Of a DNA stretch of 64,000 nt, positions 26,701 through 34,999 are shown piece after piece. Source of the stretch: Hemibagrus wyckioides (lineage: Eukaryota > Chordata > Actinopteri > Siluriformes > Bagridae). Location of the stretch: positions 19,570,157 through 19,634,156 of the forward strand of contig NC_080718.1 of assembly GCF_019097595.1 (NCBI RefSeq), read 5' to 3'. How positions within the stretch are numbered: position 1 is the first letter of the stretch; each line of letters starts with the position of its first letter. Both the position numbers and the translations under genes were made by a program. The notes beneath the pieces were generated by a model, which was not told the DNA's origin, ran no database searches, and was given only the letters and a program-made list of their open reading frames with translations.

Positions 26701-29700
26701 CCCAAATGACTTGTTTGGAGAGTTGATGTCCTGGGAATTTTTCACACAAAGCAGCCTGTTGATTTTACAATGAATGATGCAAGCAACAAAAAACATCCAA
26801 GGTAGAAACACCTTGTTGGTGAAAGTGGTCAGAGCTGAAATGAAGACTAGGGTAACTAAAAAAAACAAAAAAAACCCACACTCTTTACAACCGTGGTGAT
26901 TAGGACAGCATCACAGAACACACGGCATGTTGAACCTTGAGGCAGAAGAGCAGGCCGGTTTCTGCTCCCGTCTGCCAAGAACAGGAATCTGAGGCTACAG
27001 TAGGCTAGAGTCTCACCTAAACTAGACAGAAGATTGGAAAAGGACCAGGTGATATTTCATTTTTACAAGTTCTAATTGCAAACAAAATGATTTCATCCCC
27101 CTGTGACCTGAATCCCACAGTCTGGGAGCACTTGCAGATCCTGTTTTTTTTTTTTTTTAATTATCAGTAACAAATACTGTAATGTGAGAGCCAGAGTGAA
27201 GCATTAACAGCATCCATGAGCAACAAGCAATAAAAGTACAAAAGGAGACTCTGGGGAGATGAGACAAGAACAAAGAGATCAAACCACTGGCAGAAAAAAT
27301 TTCACCGGATATTCTTACTGCATTTTGTGTATGTGCTTATACAACAGCAAGGCTAAGTTACATGGCAAAAAAATATATTTCTATAAAAAATAAAAAATAA
27401 AAAAAATAAAAAATACTTGACCTTTTCACAATGCATTCAATTCACAATAAATTTGTAAAGCTTTATTATTAAAAACTACACTGTTTCAAAAAAAGAGAAA
27501 AGTATTGCACAAGTAAATGGCATGGAAGGTGAAACGTTTGAGAACTGAGCAAAAGTTAAAATGTCGTGTTGCAGATGAAAAAAATCAGCCCGATTTTCTC
27601 TTTATATAATAGGAAAGACAAGAATCATTGCAAATCATTAAACTTTTATCCAGATTTTATACAGAAAAATGTTTTATCCAGATAGGTGGGAACTTCCAGG
27701 AAGACCCCGCCCCCATCCAAATGGCTCACTGAATGGTTTTATTGACATAAAAATGATGTCATATTGTTATGGCATCAGATCACAACCCAATTTTGGAGCA
27801 GCGTGTTAGACATCACTCCACTACCATTATCACAACACTGATAAAATAAGTGGGAAGCTTGGTGTTTGTCCCTTTCATACAGTTCCTGACACTTCTACAG
27901 AAAATGAAGCTGTTCTAGCTGGTTGTGGTGACCTGACACCTTCTTAACACACTTTAAGATGGATTTTCCTTTAACTTGTCACTCATGGCTTCATACGGCT
28001 CCTTAACACTCCACTGTAGCGTTCTCATAGTTGGTTATTTCCTGTATTAGTTCATATGTTACGTATGCCATAAAAAAAGTGTGTTTAATGCACAGTCATT
28101 ATCAGATAAATCTGATTTCCACAGAATTAGTAATTAATCATGTAAACAACACACTATAGCCTTTTTAACTGGATTAGGGGAATTGGAGCAATCAAGTAAA
28201 GCTGTTTTTAGCCTGGTAATCAGATTAATCATTGCATGTAATCCTTCATTTTTTAACTTTTGTGCCTGTGTACAGATATAACAAGATACTACAGTACATC
28301 CTGAAAGGCTGGAAAAAGAACAAGTGTCCAGTTTCCATGAGTCTGTGCCCATGATGGCTCAGGTTCCTTTTCTTGGCTGACTACACTGGATTGAGAACCC
28401 AGTGTTGTCTTCTGCTGTTGTAGCTCATACACTACAATGTGTTTTAAAGAATGATCATTTATTTTTAGCTATTATATCCTTCCTGGCAGCTCCAATCAAT
28501 CTTGCTATTTTTCTTTTATCGCTCTTTTTACCAAGGCATTGCCACCCAAACTGTCACTGACTCAGTGTTTTTGGTTTTTCACAACATTCTTCGTAAACTG
28601 TAGAAAGACAGACCAACAGTATCTGAAATACTTTTGATCCAATAAGCATGCCGTGATTAAAATCAGAGATCACGCTTTATTAATGATGTTTCATGTGAAA
28701 AGAAACTGAAGCTCACGATCTGTACCTGCATGAGTCTGTGCACTGTGATGCTGCCACATGTTCGGGTTGGTTGTGTAACTGCATTAACAACCAAGGTACA
28801 GGTACAGGTCAGGGTACAGGTGATCCTATTAAAGTGGACGTTGAGTGCTGATGTGAATAAGGTATGTATTTAAAAAGAAATCATAAAGATACCCATTTCC
28901 TGCATTCACATTACTTGTGGAGGTCTGCGTGTCTAAACAGACCGATATTTATAGTTATCAGCATGTTTTGTAGGTGTAAAGATAGCATACAAGGAAACTT
29001 GATGCATGCATATATGAATGAACACGTGGAAGATATCTGCAAAAACAACTTCTTTACTTTTGCTGACTGTCTGCTTGTAAATCTGAAACACTTGGGATTT
29101 GCTTGATGCTTTTGGCTGAAAGTTGTTTTTACTCGCAAACCACCTTCACGAGGATTACCTTGACAAGTCGAAGCAGCTGGTACAGGTCTTCCACCTCATC
29201 AGCATCGTTCGGACTGTATTCTCTGCTCGTGTCCACACTCGAGCCTTCTATGGTCCTCCTGTACAGGGGCAGGTCCATGGCTTCTGCATACAGCTCAATA
29301 GCCTGATGCCCAACCGTTTGATACATGTAGCTGTCAAGCTCATCTGGGTAGCACAGAGTGAGGAGGAAGCTTTATTATTAATATTTTGGGAGCAGTTATT
29401 TAAGGATTTCAGATTTATGATCTTACCTGTGTGAGCTGGTCGGAGGTTGGCCAGTGCTACTATAGTGTGTCCTGCAGCAACACACTGCATCATGTTATAA
29501 CAGCTGTCTTTGCCACCACTGTGAATAGCACAAGAGAATTAGATGAATATATATTTTTGCTTTATATGGCAGGGCTGCATGAATATGGAACTGCTGTGCT
29601 CCATTTGTAAACACATGCACTTTTATGGGGAAATATACTGATAAATTAGAACCATGGATGAAAAATGAATAAGAGTTAGCAGACAAAGCGACACCTCGTT

Positions 29701-29725
29701 ACCTTATCAGTGCAACAACTTTCAT
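7528..29725 (-). CDS. dph6: DPH6, diphthine--ammonia ligase, 5' part of a spliced gene (exons 1-5 of the coding sequence)
   Basis: DPH6 catalyses the last step of diphthamide synthesis: ATP-dependent amidation of diphthine on the modified histidine of elongation factor eEF2, in the cytosol. I assembled five exons on the minus strand: 29725-29703, 29518-29427, 29343-29159, 8540-8467 and 7646-7528. They total 493 nt, or 164 codons plus one base, with introns of phase 2, 1, 0, 2 and 1, each bounded by GT-AG. The product starts MKVVALISGGKDS; SGGKDS (residues 8-13) is the PP-loop of the N-type ATP pyrophosphatase fold. The family signatures MYQTVGH (about 44-50), [16 protein letters not shown] (about 111-126) and QPLAYLW follow in the right order. 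Family members are about 265 residues, so roughly 100 C-terminal residues are missing; they must lie left of position 1. No stop or frameshift is seen in the exons, so the gene looks functional. Identity is from recalled family sequence, not from a search. Confidence 0.95.
7690..7735 (+). repeat. (GA)n tract upstream of the exon 5 acceptor
   Basis: GA dinucleotides with GGGA interruptions, followed by an A run to 7745. In the dph6 transcript it forms a long pyrimidine tract 44-90 nt before the exon 5 splice acceptor. Confidence 0.85.
8107..8277 (+). repeat. Compound (GA)n microsatellite, about 170 bp
   Basis: Three GA blocks (about 8122-8156, 8186-8204 and 8234-8275) are separated by GGAAGGGAGG, GTGGGGGGGG and GAGGGGGGGAG. 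The whole stretch is almost pure purine. Long open frames across it in both orientations (for example 8029-8385 minus) are Ser-Leu or Glu-Arg repeat translations and not genes. Confidence 0.92.
8467..8540 (-). CDS. dph6: dph6 coding exon 4
   Basis: This 74-nt exon has acceptor TGCTCAG|GAA and a near-perfect donor AATGT|GTAAGT. It encodes [20 protein letters not shown] and RVEN, with the first two bases of Val125. [16 protein letters not shown] is one of the most conserved blocks of the family. It is separated from exon 3 by about 20.6 kb, yet the phase (0 in, 2 out) fits both neighbours exactly, which is strong evidence that the two clusters are one gene. Confidence 0.95.
10080..10122 (+). 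repeat. (CA)n microsatellite
   Basis: CA repeats with two CAAACA interruptions and one TA. Confidence 0.8.
12700..13074 (+). mobile_element. Degenerate LINE-like 3' tail ending in an (ATCT)n array
   Basis: The stretch TATCTACTGCCAGTTTGCAC, then CTGACTATGCCACTGTAACA, then AAGAATTTCCCTCATCTATC follows the order of a common fish non-LTR 3' end (usually GTAATTTCCC, then TATCTATC units). The array at 12984-13074 has about 22 TCTA units. A (TG)n run sits at 12918-12937. No reverse transcriptase coding part remains. Confidence 0.5.
12984..13074 (+). repeat. (ATCT)n tetranucleotide microsatellite
   Basis: About 22 uninterrupted ATCT units; likely highly polymorphic. Confidence 0.95.
13168..13390 (+). 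repeat. Interspersed fish repeat, copy 1
   Basis: The core reads GTGTCACCCAAATGAAGATG, then CTCTCAAAGTTTCTTCCTCA, then GGGAGTTTTTCC, and later CTGTAAAGCGGCTTTGAGAC. A second copy in this window (16595-16735) shares the same order. This repeat is frequent in ostariophysan genomes and probably derives from a retroelement 3' end; the class is not certain. Confidence 0.6.
14283..14346 (+). repeat. (AAT)n microsatellite, interrupted
   Basis: AAT units with AATG interruptions. A second short AAT run is at 14925-14945. Confidence 0.75.
16595..16735 (+). repeat. Interspersed fish repeat, copy 2
   Basis: CCGGTGTCACCCAGATGAGG, then CTCTCAAGGTTTCTTCCTAA and TTTGCTCATTAGGGATGCAT match the core of the copy at 13168-13390, in the same orientation. 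It is truncated at the 3' side by the following (TA)n array. Confidence 0.6.
16756..16833 (+). repeat. (TA)n microsatellite
   Basis: About 33 TA dinucleotides, ending in TGTGTGTA. Confidence 0.95.
17281..17481 (+). repeat. Compound poly-A / (TA)n array
   Basis: A 17-base A run is followed by three TA blocks (about 17302-17370, 17394-17440 and 17449-17478). The open frame across it translates to Ile-Tyr repeats and is not a gene. Confidence 0.92.
17482..23400. other. Intronic stretch with no recognised gene or large repeat
   Basis: Apart from short homopolymer runs (for example A runs at 19412-19434 and 21393-21410) and the (CA)n at 21221, I see no known repeat family and no exon. The many short open frames lack splice context and codon bias. 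Parts (18000-18400, 20100-20600) look unique and moderately GC-rich. Confidence 0.6.
21221..21252 (+). repeat. (CA)n microsatellite
   Basis: About fifteen CA dinucleotides. Confidence 0.9.
23436..23473 (+). repeat. (TA)n microsatellite
   Basis: About 18 TA dinucleotides. Confidence 0.92.
23653..23728 (+). repeat. Compound (TG)n(TA)n microsatellite
   Basis: About ten TG units run directly into about 27 TA units. Open frames of 61-81 codons on both strands through it are repeat translations. Confidence 0.95.
23990..24830 (+). pseudogene. Decayed Tc1-like transposase (Tc1/mariner DNA transposon relic)
   Basis: The plus strand carries a broken Tc1-like transposase of the type common in salmonids and catfishes. 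Readable pieces are the spacer region ending in [14 protein letters not shown] sequence (24170-24215), the first catalytic block [20 protein letters not shown] (24265-24326), a block equivalent to HGGGSIMLWG near 24375-24415, and [11 protein letters not shown] (24535-24570) with the second aspartate. The third acidic residue is lost: the NPIEHLW block after SPDL is replaced by an A-rich stretch at 24630-24650. Stops and frameshifts occur throughout, so it is dead. The element is cut off at its 3' end where the next transposon begins, and its left terminal repeat is not clear. Confidence 0.88.
24834..26023 (-). mobile_element. Second Tc1-like element with both inverted repeats and a deleted catalytic core
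   Basis: The left end reads CACTACTAACAAAACGTTAA from 24834. The right end, reverse-complemented from 26023, reads CACTACTCACAAAAAGTTAA. The match continues inward (GGATATTTGGCTTTTGGGTA against GGATATTCGGCTTTCGGGTG), giving terminal repeats of about 45 bp. The interior codes on the minus strand for a transposase: an N-terminal helix-turn-helix region ([18 protein letters not shown], broken by a stop, then [17 protein letters not shown], about 25680-25550), [20 protein letters not shown] (25525-25465), and FSDESR near 25300. The C-terminal [20 protein letters not shown] and [12 protein letters not shown] (25200-25080) follow. Only about 20-30 codons separate FSDESR from the C-terminal block, so the second Asp and the Glu of the DDE triad are deleted. 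Confidence 0.88.
26557..27055 (+). mobile_element. Third Tc1-like family, N-terminal half (copy 1)
   Basis: The left terminal sequence CCACTTTATTAGGAACACCT starts at 26561. Within it TGCAATGCATAAAATCATGC, then TGTGGCATAGTTGTTAGT, TGTTGAACCTTGAGGCAGAA and GCCAAGAACAGGAATCTGAG follow in the order known from a widespread fish Tc1-like element. The copy stops at TTGGAAAAGGACCAGGTGAT, just before the WSDESRF catalytic motif would start. No right terminal repeat follows. Stops and indels show that it is inactive. Confidence 0.8.
28300..28846 (-). mobile_element. Third Tc1-like family, N-terminal half (copy 2, inverted)
   Basis: This is the same family as 26557-27055 in the opposite orientation. 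The terminal sequence is CCTATTAAAGTGGACGTTGA (28825-28844), and inside GTTGTCTTCTGCTGTTGTAG (28404-28423) and TTTTCTTGGCTGAC are recognisable. It is more diverged than copy 1. Its inner limit (GGCTGGAAAAAGAACAAGTG, about 28309) falls at the equivalent point, so again only the N-terminal half of the transposase region is present. Confidence 0.72.
29159..29343 (-). CDS. dph6: dph6 coding exon 3
   Basis: This 185-nt exon has acceptor CTACCCAG|ATG and donor GTCAAG|GTAATC. It encodes the end of Asp39 to Lys100, including [28 protein letters not shown] and [10 protein letters not shown]. It closes in phase 0. The variable stretch around residues 75-86 is the least conserved part of this family and differs most from the mammalian protein here too. 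Confidence 0.96.
29427..29518 (-). CDS. dph6: dph6 coding exon 2 (PP-loop exon)
   Basis: This 92-nt exon lies between acceptor TTCACAG|TGG and donor ACACAG|GTAAGA. It completes Ser8 and encodes residues 9-38, with [12 protein letters not shown] and ALANLRP, then gives the first base of Asp39. GGKDS binds the ATP phosphates in this enzyme family. Compared with human DPH6, the segment after ANLRPA appears a few residues shorter (HTDELDSY against ENQVGSDELDSY). Intron 2 is only 83 nt (29344-29426). Confidence 0.95.
29703..29725 (-). CDS. dph6: dph6 coding exon 1
   Basis: The 23-nt coding part encodes MKVVALI plus two bases of the serine codon that opens the SGGKDS PP-loop. The donor is AAG|GTAACG on the minus strand. 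The start was chosen by the family N-terminus (human DPH6 begins MRVAALIS). A second in-frame ATG lies six bases upstream at 29731-29729 and would only add Met-Lys. Intron 1 is 184 nt (29519-29702) and shows nothing else of note. Confidence 0.88.
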
Positions 29726-29779
29726 TTTCATTATTTATTCATTCACACAACACTAAAACAATGTTTCTTTTTTATTAAA

Positions 29780-30060
29780 GGAGTCTGTCACGCTGTCAAC
29801 ATATGTTACTCCGGAGGCTCACGCCGCTTCGCTCACGCTAAAGCCCAAACCACTCCCTGCTCCCTACATAGCTGCACTACATACTACTTCAAACAGCAGG
29901 TTATTCTCCCTACGCAAGTGTACTACATGACCAATAAGAAGTCGTTTGGGATTCAACCCAATTTGTAAACACGAGCCGACAACGTGCAAGCAGTTTCTTC
30001 CGGGAGAGGCGAGGACCCCTAAAAGGGAAAAAAGGCTGGCTTTTGCAGTGCCTGTTTAAA
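29780..30060 (-). promoter_or_regulatory. Probable dph6 promoter and 5' UTR region
   Basis: This stretch lies directly upstream of exon 1 and is richer in CG dinucleotides than its flanks. It holds a CCAAT box (29931-29935) and an ETS-type CTTCCGGG (29997-30004), both common in TATA-less housekeeping promoters. No TATA box at a fitting distance is clear. Part of it (about 29850-29960) resembles interspersed fish repeat sequence (ACTCCCTGCTCCCTACATAG), so the promoter may incorporate an old insertion. The start site is not defined by sequence alone. Confidence 0.4.
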
Positions 30061-30169
30061 GAAAGAAAAACGATCGCAATGACATTTTAATAACGAGAAA
30101 AATATGAAATGTGTTGGGGACGTGTGAGGGTAAATAATTGAGGAAAATACGTTTATATCAAACAAATAC

Positions 30170-30225
30170 AAAGAGAGAGAGAGAGATTAATAATTGAATC
30201 ATAAAGTCTTCTTCTTCTTCTTCTT

Positions 30226-30256
<31 letters not shown>

Positions 30257-30260
30257 TTAT
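30170..30260 (+). repeat. (GA)n and (CTT)n microsatellites
   Basis: A short GA run (30173-30186) is followed by about 16 CTT units at 30207-30255. The array sits about 0.5 kb upstream of dph6 exon 1. Confidence 0.92.
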
Positions 30261-30266
30261 TAACTT

Positions 30267-30360
30267 AAGTCAGGAAAACCAATATTCATCCAAGCATTAA
30301 TAACGACTGTAATAATGACTGCAAATGCATAATAATAATAATAATAATAATAATAATATG

Positions 30361-30414
<54 letters not shown>

Positions 30415-30474
30415 GTCAGGAAAACCAATATTCATCCAAGCATTAATAACGACTGTAATAATGACTGCAAATGC

Positions 30475-30507
<33 letters not shown>

Positions 30508-30508
30508 T

Positions 30509-30567
<59 letters not shown>

Positions 30568-30619
30568 TTAAGTCAGGAAAACCAATATTCATCCAAGCAT
30601 TAATAATGACTGTAAATGC

Positions 30620-30661
<42 letters not shown>

Positions 30662-30730
30662 TTAATAATAACAATAATAATATGCCTTATTATTAATATT
30701 ATTATTAATAATATTATTATTATTATTCCT
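30267..30730 (+). repeat. Three-copy tandem repeat with internal (AAT)n/(ATT)n palindromes
   Basis: The unit starts AAGTCAGGAAAACCAATATT and continues CATCCAAGCATTAATAACGA, then a (AAT)n block, an ATGC/ATGT spacer and a long (ATT)n block. Copies begin at 30267, 30413 and 30570, giving units of 146, 157 and about 161 bp. The first two unique parts are nearly identical; the third lacks part of the ACTGTAATAATGACTG segment and is more irregular. In each unit the AAT and ATT arms can pair as a hairpin. Confidence 0.92.
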
Positions 30731-32930
30731 GTAATTCTCAAATGTCTCTAAATTATGCACATACACAAATCTCAGCAGTAGTATACTGTGGGGAATGATG
30801 CAGAGTTTGGACAGCGTTGTGGAGTTATGGCACGAATGAGCCTATGAGCAGCAGCAGCAGCCGCCTCTCCAGTGCTATTCACACAGGCAGTGTTTTCCTC
30901 AGAGGGAGTGCTGTGGCTGAGAGGAAAACCTTTGATGCTCCTTTTGCTCTCAGTTGTTGTGCCAGAGCAGAATAATTGCAGTGCCTTCGTGTGCTTTCTT
31001 CACCTTGTGCCCCTGAGCAGGCCAAAGGCAACCGATTTTGTCGGAGAGTACAAAATTGAAAAAGACATCTTCACAGTCCTCTGTATTTTTTCTTTTTCTT
31101 AATGTAACCTGCTCTCGGTCGTTCTTATTTCTGTGTTCTTATTTATTTACTGAGCACGCTTTGAAAACTTTGCAAAGATGATGATCAGAGTTTATTGATT
31201 AGCGGGATCAATGCTGCTGCAAAACTTTTCTACGTCTTTGTGTCTCTATACCAGTTGTACGGTGTCGGATTATGATTTCTTTATTTTATTTTTTTTTATC
31301 CAGGATATGTGTTCAGGTGTTGCCTTGCATGTAATTAACTTACATTACTCCGACACCCAGTTTGCATTTTATACAATGTGCACTTTATGCTGCATGGTTT
31401 GTTGTCACTGAAAACGCTCCAAATTTCCGAGCTCTTGGCATTATTCTTATTTTATAAATCCGTTCATATTGCAAGTCCACTTGTAAAGAATTTTGTTTTT
31501 ATTTGTGGCAGTATTCCTGCGATTTACAATAGAGTGTTACGTCGTCTTGTAGACGCACAGGGAATAAAAACCCTTGATGGATAGCGCATCCGAGGCACAG
31601 GCAATGAACTGAATATGAGGCGCATAAATATGGAGGCAAGGCACAGGGAATCGAATGGCACTCTTAAAGGAGCATACGCATACAACAGTTGATTTACACA
31701 GATACACAAACTAATTTTTGTCAGACAAGGACACAAAAACTTTGGGTGTAATGACAAAGTGAGGCCTGAAATCATGGTGCAGACATATTGAGCAGCAGGG
31801 CAGGCCAGTCAAGGTTGAACACAGAGGCAGGAAAGAGTCGTCACCCACCGGCTTTCTATTTATCTTCCTTTTAGAGGACAGCCGATACAAATTCTATTAA
31901 AAAGCGACACTGTGTGACATAGTGTGCTGTTTCTTTCTGCAGCAGTTTTGCACTTTTTGGTTTTTGCTCCATTTCATGTTAATGGAAAGTGAAACATTGT
32001 TGGCTGTCTGTGAACAAACATGCTTATTTATTGTCTTATATTGGAACGTCTCTAAATCCTGAATGTTCTCATTTAAACGTGGAAGACGTGTCAGTAACAC
32101 TTATAAATTCTGCTCAGCTACTTTCATACAACTATCCAGTGAAATATTGATGGATTAGCATTGGCAACACAGCACAGTGCCGGGTGCTGAACTTCCTTCA
32201 GTTAAACTCTCCCCTAAAATTGCAGTAAGACTTACTCATAACTCCTGGAAGCATATTTACATCATTAGGCAGCTATTTCCTCTACACTAAGGTTGCATTT
32301 GTAGCTCTACCTAAACACAAAAATGCTTGCAGAATCCAGATCCTGACTTTCCACTGCACAGTGCGCTCTAACTCTTCATGTGGTCACTAACACTGAGCAG
32401 ACCTGTAAGGTAATTTGCAGCCTGTTCAGATGCTTTTCGTTACAGTATTGATGTGGCCGATGGTGACCTGGCAACCTCCGGCTTCCTGCTCCATGACTTC
32501 TCAGCAAACAGCAGCATGCAGCAGGCAGTGATGGATTCAACTGTACATTATCCTCAACAGGCCATGCATGCTGAAATACCAGATGTCTCTCAAGTCCAGC
32601 TAATGGCACTGAATAGTTCAGGCAAAGTTTGAAATTTAGTCGGAAATAATCGCTTGTATTTTGATTGGGCGTTTACTGGTCATTGCTGAGAGCCAGACTT
32701 TTCTCCTGTAATTCAGCAGATGATAAATCATGAGGTTTTGTAATGCCTTTATAAGGTGATGTAGTATTTGGATCCTGCAAGTTCTCCAATAGAGAAAGAA
32801 ACATTAAGCGCAGAAATGTAGCAAAGAAATGATCAGCATATTAAAAAATAGTAATTTAGCTGTTAAAACTGTAATTGCCTAGCTAGTTTGACAACTAAAT
32901 ACGCTAAAATTATATATATATATATATTAG
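30731..32930. other. Stretch upstream of dph6 with no recognised gene
   Basis: Several frames of 60-76 codons exist (for example 30872-31102 plus), but none matches a family I recognise and none has convincing splice sites. The sequence is AT-rich and looks unique. A (TA)n run lies at 32911-32927. Confidence 0.5.
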
Positions 32931-34180
32931 CAAACTACGTTAGTAATGTTAGCTAACATTGTGAGAGGAGATTGTGTAAAAGACAGTGAGTGAGTACTTT
33001 TTTTCATGTGGAAAATTCAGCGAGGTAAAATGAGCTATCATTGTGTAGCTAAGTTGCTAAATGTGCAATGTTCCCTGAAGTAAGTTTAGCTAGCTTTGTG
33101 GGAAAAAAGAGCGAGGTAACTTTAGCTAGCGGTATGGAGAGAAAAAAAAACTGCTATCATTGCGGAAAAGAAAGTATGATAGATTTAGCTAGCATTAACA
33201 CTGACTAATGTTCACTGAGATAAGTTTAGCTAGTATTGTGGAAAAAAACAGGTAAATTTAGCTAGCATTGTGGAAAAAAAAGTAAGATAGATTTATCTAG
33301 CATTAACACTGTCCATTGTTCACTGAGGTAAGTTTAGTTAGCGTTGTGGAAAAAAGTGAGGTAACTTTAGCTAGCGGTATGGAGAAAAAAAGACAATTTT
33401 TAAAGAATATTTAACTAACCTTTGTGGAAAAGAAAGCAGGATAAATTTAGCTAGCACTGTGAAAAAGAAAGCAAGATAAATTTAGCTAGCACTGTGAAAA
33501 AGAAAGCAAGATAAATTTAACTAGCATTGTGGAAAAGAAAGCAAGATAAATTTTGCTAACAGTAACACTGTCACTGTCTGTAGTTCACTTTAACACTGTC
33601 CATAGTTAAATTTGGATAGCACTGTGAAAGAAAAGAGTAAATTTTGCTAGCATTAACATTGACTAATGTTCACTGAGGTAAGTTTAGATCGCGTTGTGGA
33701 AAAGACAGTGAGGAAAATTTAGCTAGCATTAACTCTGACTAATATTCACTGAGGTAAATTTACATAGCATTGTGAGGAAAAAAAGTGAGGTAAATTTAGC
33801 TAGCATTAACACTGACTAATGTTCACTGAGGTAAGTTTAGATAGCGTTAAGGAAAAGAGAGTGAGCTAAATTTAGCTAGTCGTATGGAAAAAAGACTGAG
33901 GTAAATTTAGCTAGCATTGTGGAAAAGAAAGCAAGATAAATTTAGCTAGCATTGTGGAAAAGATAGTAAGATAAATGTAGACTCAAATAGCCTTTTCAGT
34001 TAAGCTTGCATTATAAATGAGAGTGAGGTAAGGTTAGCAAGCATTAGGGAAAATTGTGAGATAACGTTAGCTAGCGAGGTTGGCAAATCTGACCTACAAT
34101 ATATACACTAGCATTAGTTAGATAAATTAGCTAATTAGGTAGCTATCTATGTGTAATGTTAGCTAACAATGTGGAAGAGA
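32930..34180 (+). repeat. Degenerate minisatellite based on TTTAGCTAGC units
   Basis: About 1.2 kb consists of diverged, partly tandem units. The basic unit is about 37 bp and reads roughly ATAAATTTAGCTAGCATTGT then GGAAAAGAAAGCAAG; it is clearest at 33430-33555, where four units follow each other at 36-37 bp spacing. A second unit type, CATTAACACTGACTAATGTT then CACTGAGGTAAGTTTAG, alternates with it at 33184-33850, giving a higher-order pattern. The GCTAGC core is a self-complementary hexamer present more than ten times. No coding potential. Confidence 0.85.
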
Positions 34181-34654
34181 GTGAGGGTAAGCGGCTAGGT
34201 TTTCAACTTTGACCGTTATATCCTACAATAAGCTAACTATATACGTTAAATAACTATTCAGCTATGTGTGATGTTAGCATTACATTACAAAAAGAGTTCT
34301 ATGATGCATCGGGTAAAAGACAGTAAACATTTTTTATTGCGCAAAAAAGAGTAAGAGAATTAGCTAGCAAGGTTGCTAACACTGATCAGTATAATTAGCT
34401 AAATTTAACGGATCAGAAAATGTATTTAGTCAAACTGACAGTCCAGGAACAGATAGTGTATGCCTAGGACAAACTTATTTTTATTGTAACAAACAACCAG
34501 AGGACTTTGTAAATGAAACAAAAAACTAAATATAAAGTTATTGTTAGCTGGTTAAATAGCAGTTTGATTTTTAGCTAATGAAGTAGTGTGGGAAATTGAT
34601 ATAAAACACATAAGAAACATAAGAAATGATCGTGTATTTTGAGTGGGCACACTG

Positions 34655-34875
34655 TGCACTCAGTGGTGCAGAGGGTAGTGTTGCCACCTCACAGCTGCAG
34701 GGTTTGTGGTTCAGTCCTGAGTTCAGGTTACTGTCTATGTGGAGTTTCACATGTTCTCCTTGTGTCCTCATGGGTTTCCTCTGGGTTCTCTGTTTTCCTC
34801 CCACCTCCCAAAAACATCCCAGTAGGTGGGTTGGCTACTCTAAAGTGCCCCCAGGTGTGAATTAGTGTGTGAGTG

Positions 34876-34907
<32 letters not shown>

Positions 34908-34998
34908 GTGCCCAGTGCTGGACTGGCGTGTCTGTGTGTGTGGTGCCCGGTGCTGGACTGGCGTGTGTGTGTGGTTCCTGAAGATGAATGAAACACTA
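34655..34998 (+). mobile_element. SINE-like fish interspersed repeat, copy 1
   Basis: The head GGTGCAGAGGGTAGTGTTGC with a B-box-like GGTTCAGTCC resembles a tRNA-derived promoter. Then come GTGGAGTTTCACATGTTCTC, TGGGTTTCCTCTGGGTTCTC and CTACTCTAAAGTGCCCCCAG, the conserved body of a very common fish repeat. The 3' part holds (TG)n and two near-identical tandem pieces GTGCTGGACTGGCGTGT (34914 and 34950). It ends near GAAGATGAATGAA. Confidence 0.7.
34865..34908 (+). repeat. (TG)n microsatellite within the SINE-like copy
   Basis: TG dinucleotides with GA and GC interruptions. Confidence 0.88.
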
Positions 34999-34999
34999 T

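Larger units (their letters stand above)
8541..29158 (-). other. dph6 intron 3 (about 20.6 kb)
   Basis: This large intron carries most of the transposon relics in the window. From 8541 to 12100 it is mostly unique sequence with possible regulatory islands at 10190-10420 and 11820-12120. From 12600 to 17500 it is AT-rich and full of microsatellites. From 17500 to 23400 it is unique or unassigned sequence with only short repeats. From 23400 to 28850 it is a cluster of DNA transposon copies. No additional exon was recognised. Confidence 0.85.

Noticed and set aside
32930..34180. CRISPR-like regularly repeated units
   Set aside because: The units are contiguous, diverged and lack unique spacers of constant length, and the genome is a vertebrate; it is a minisatellite.
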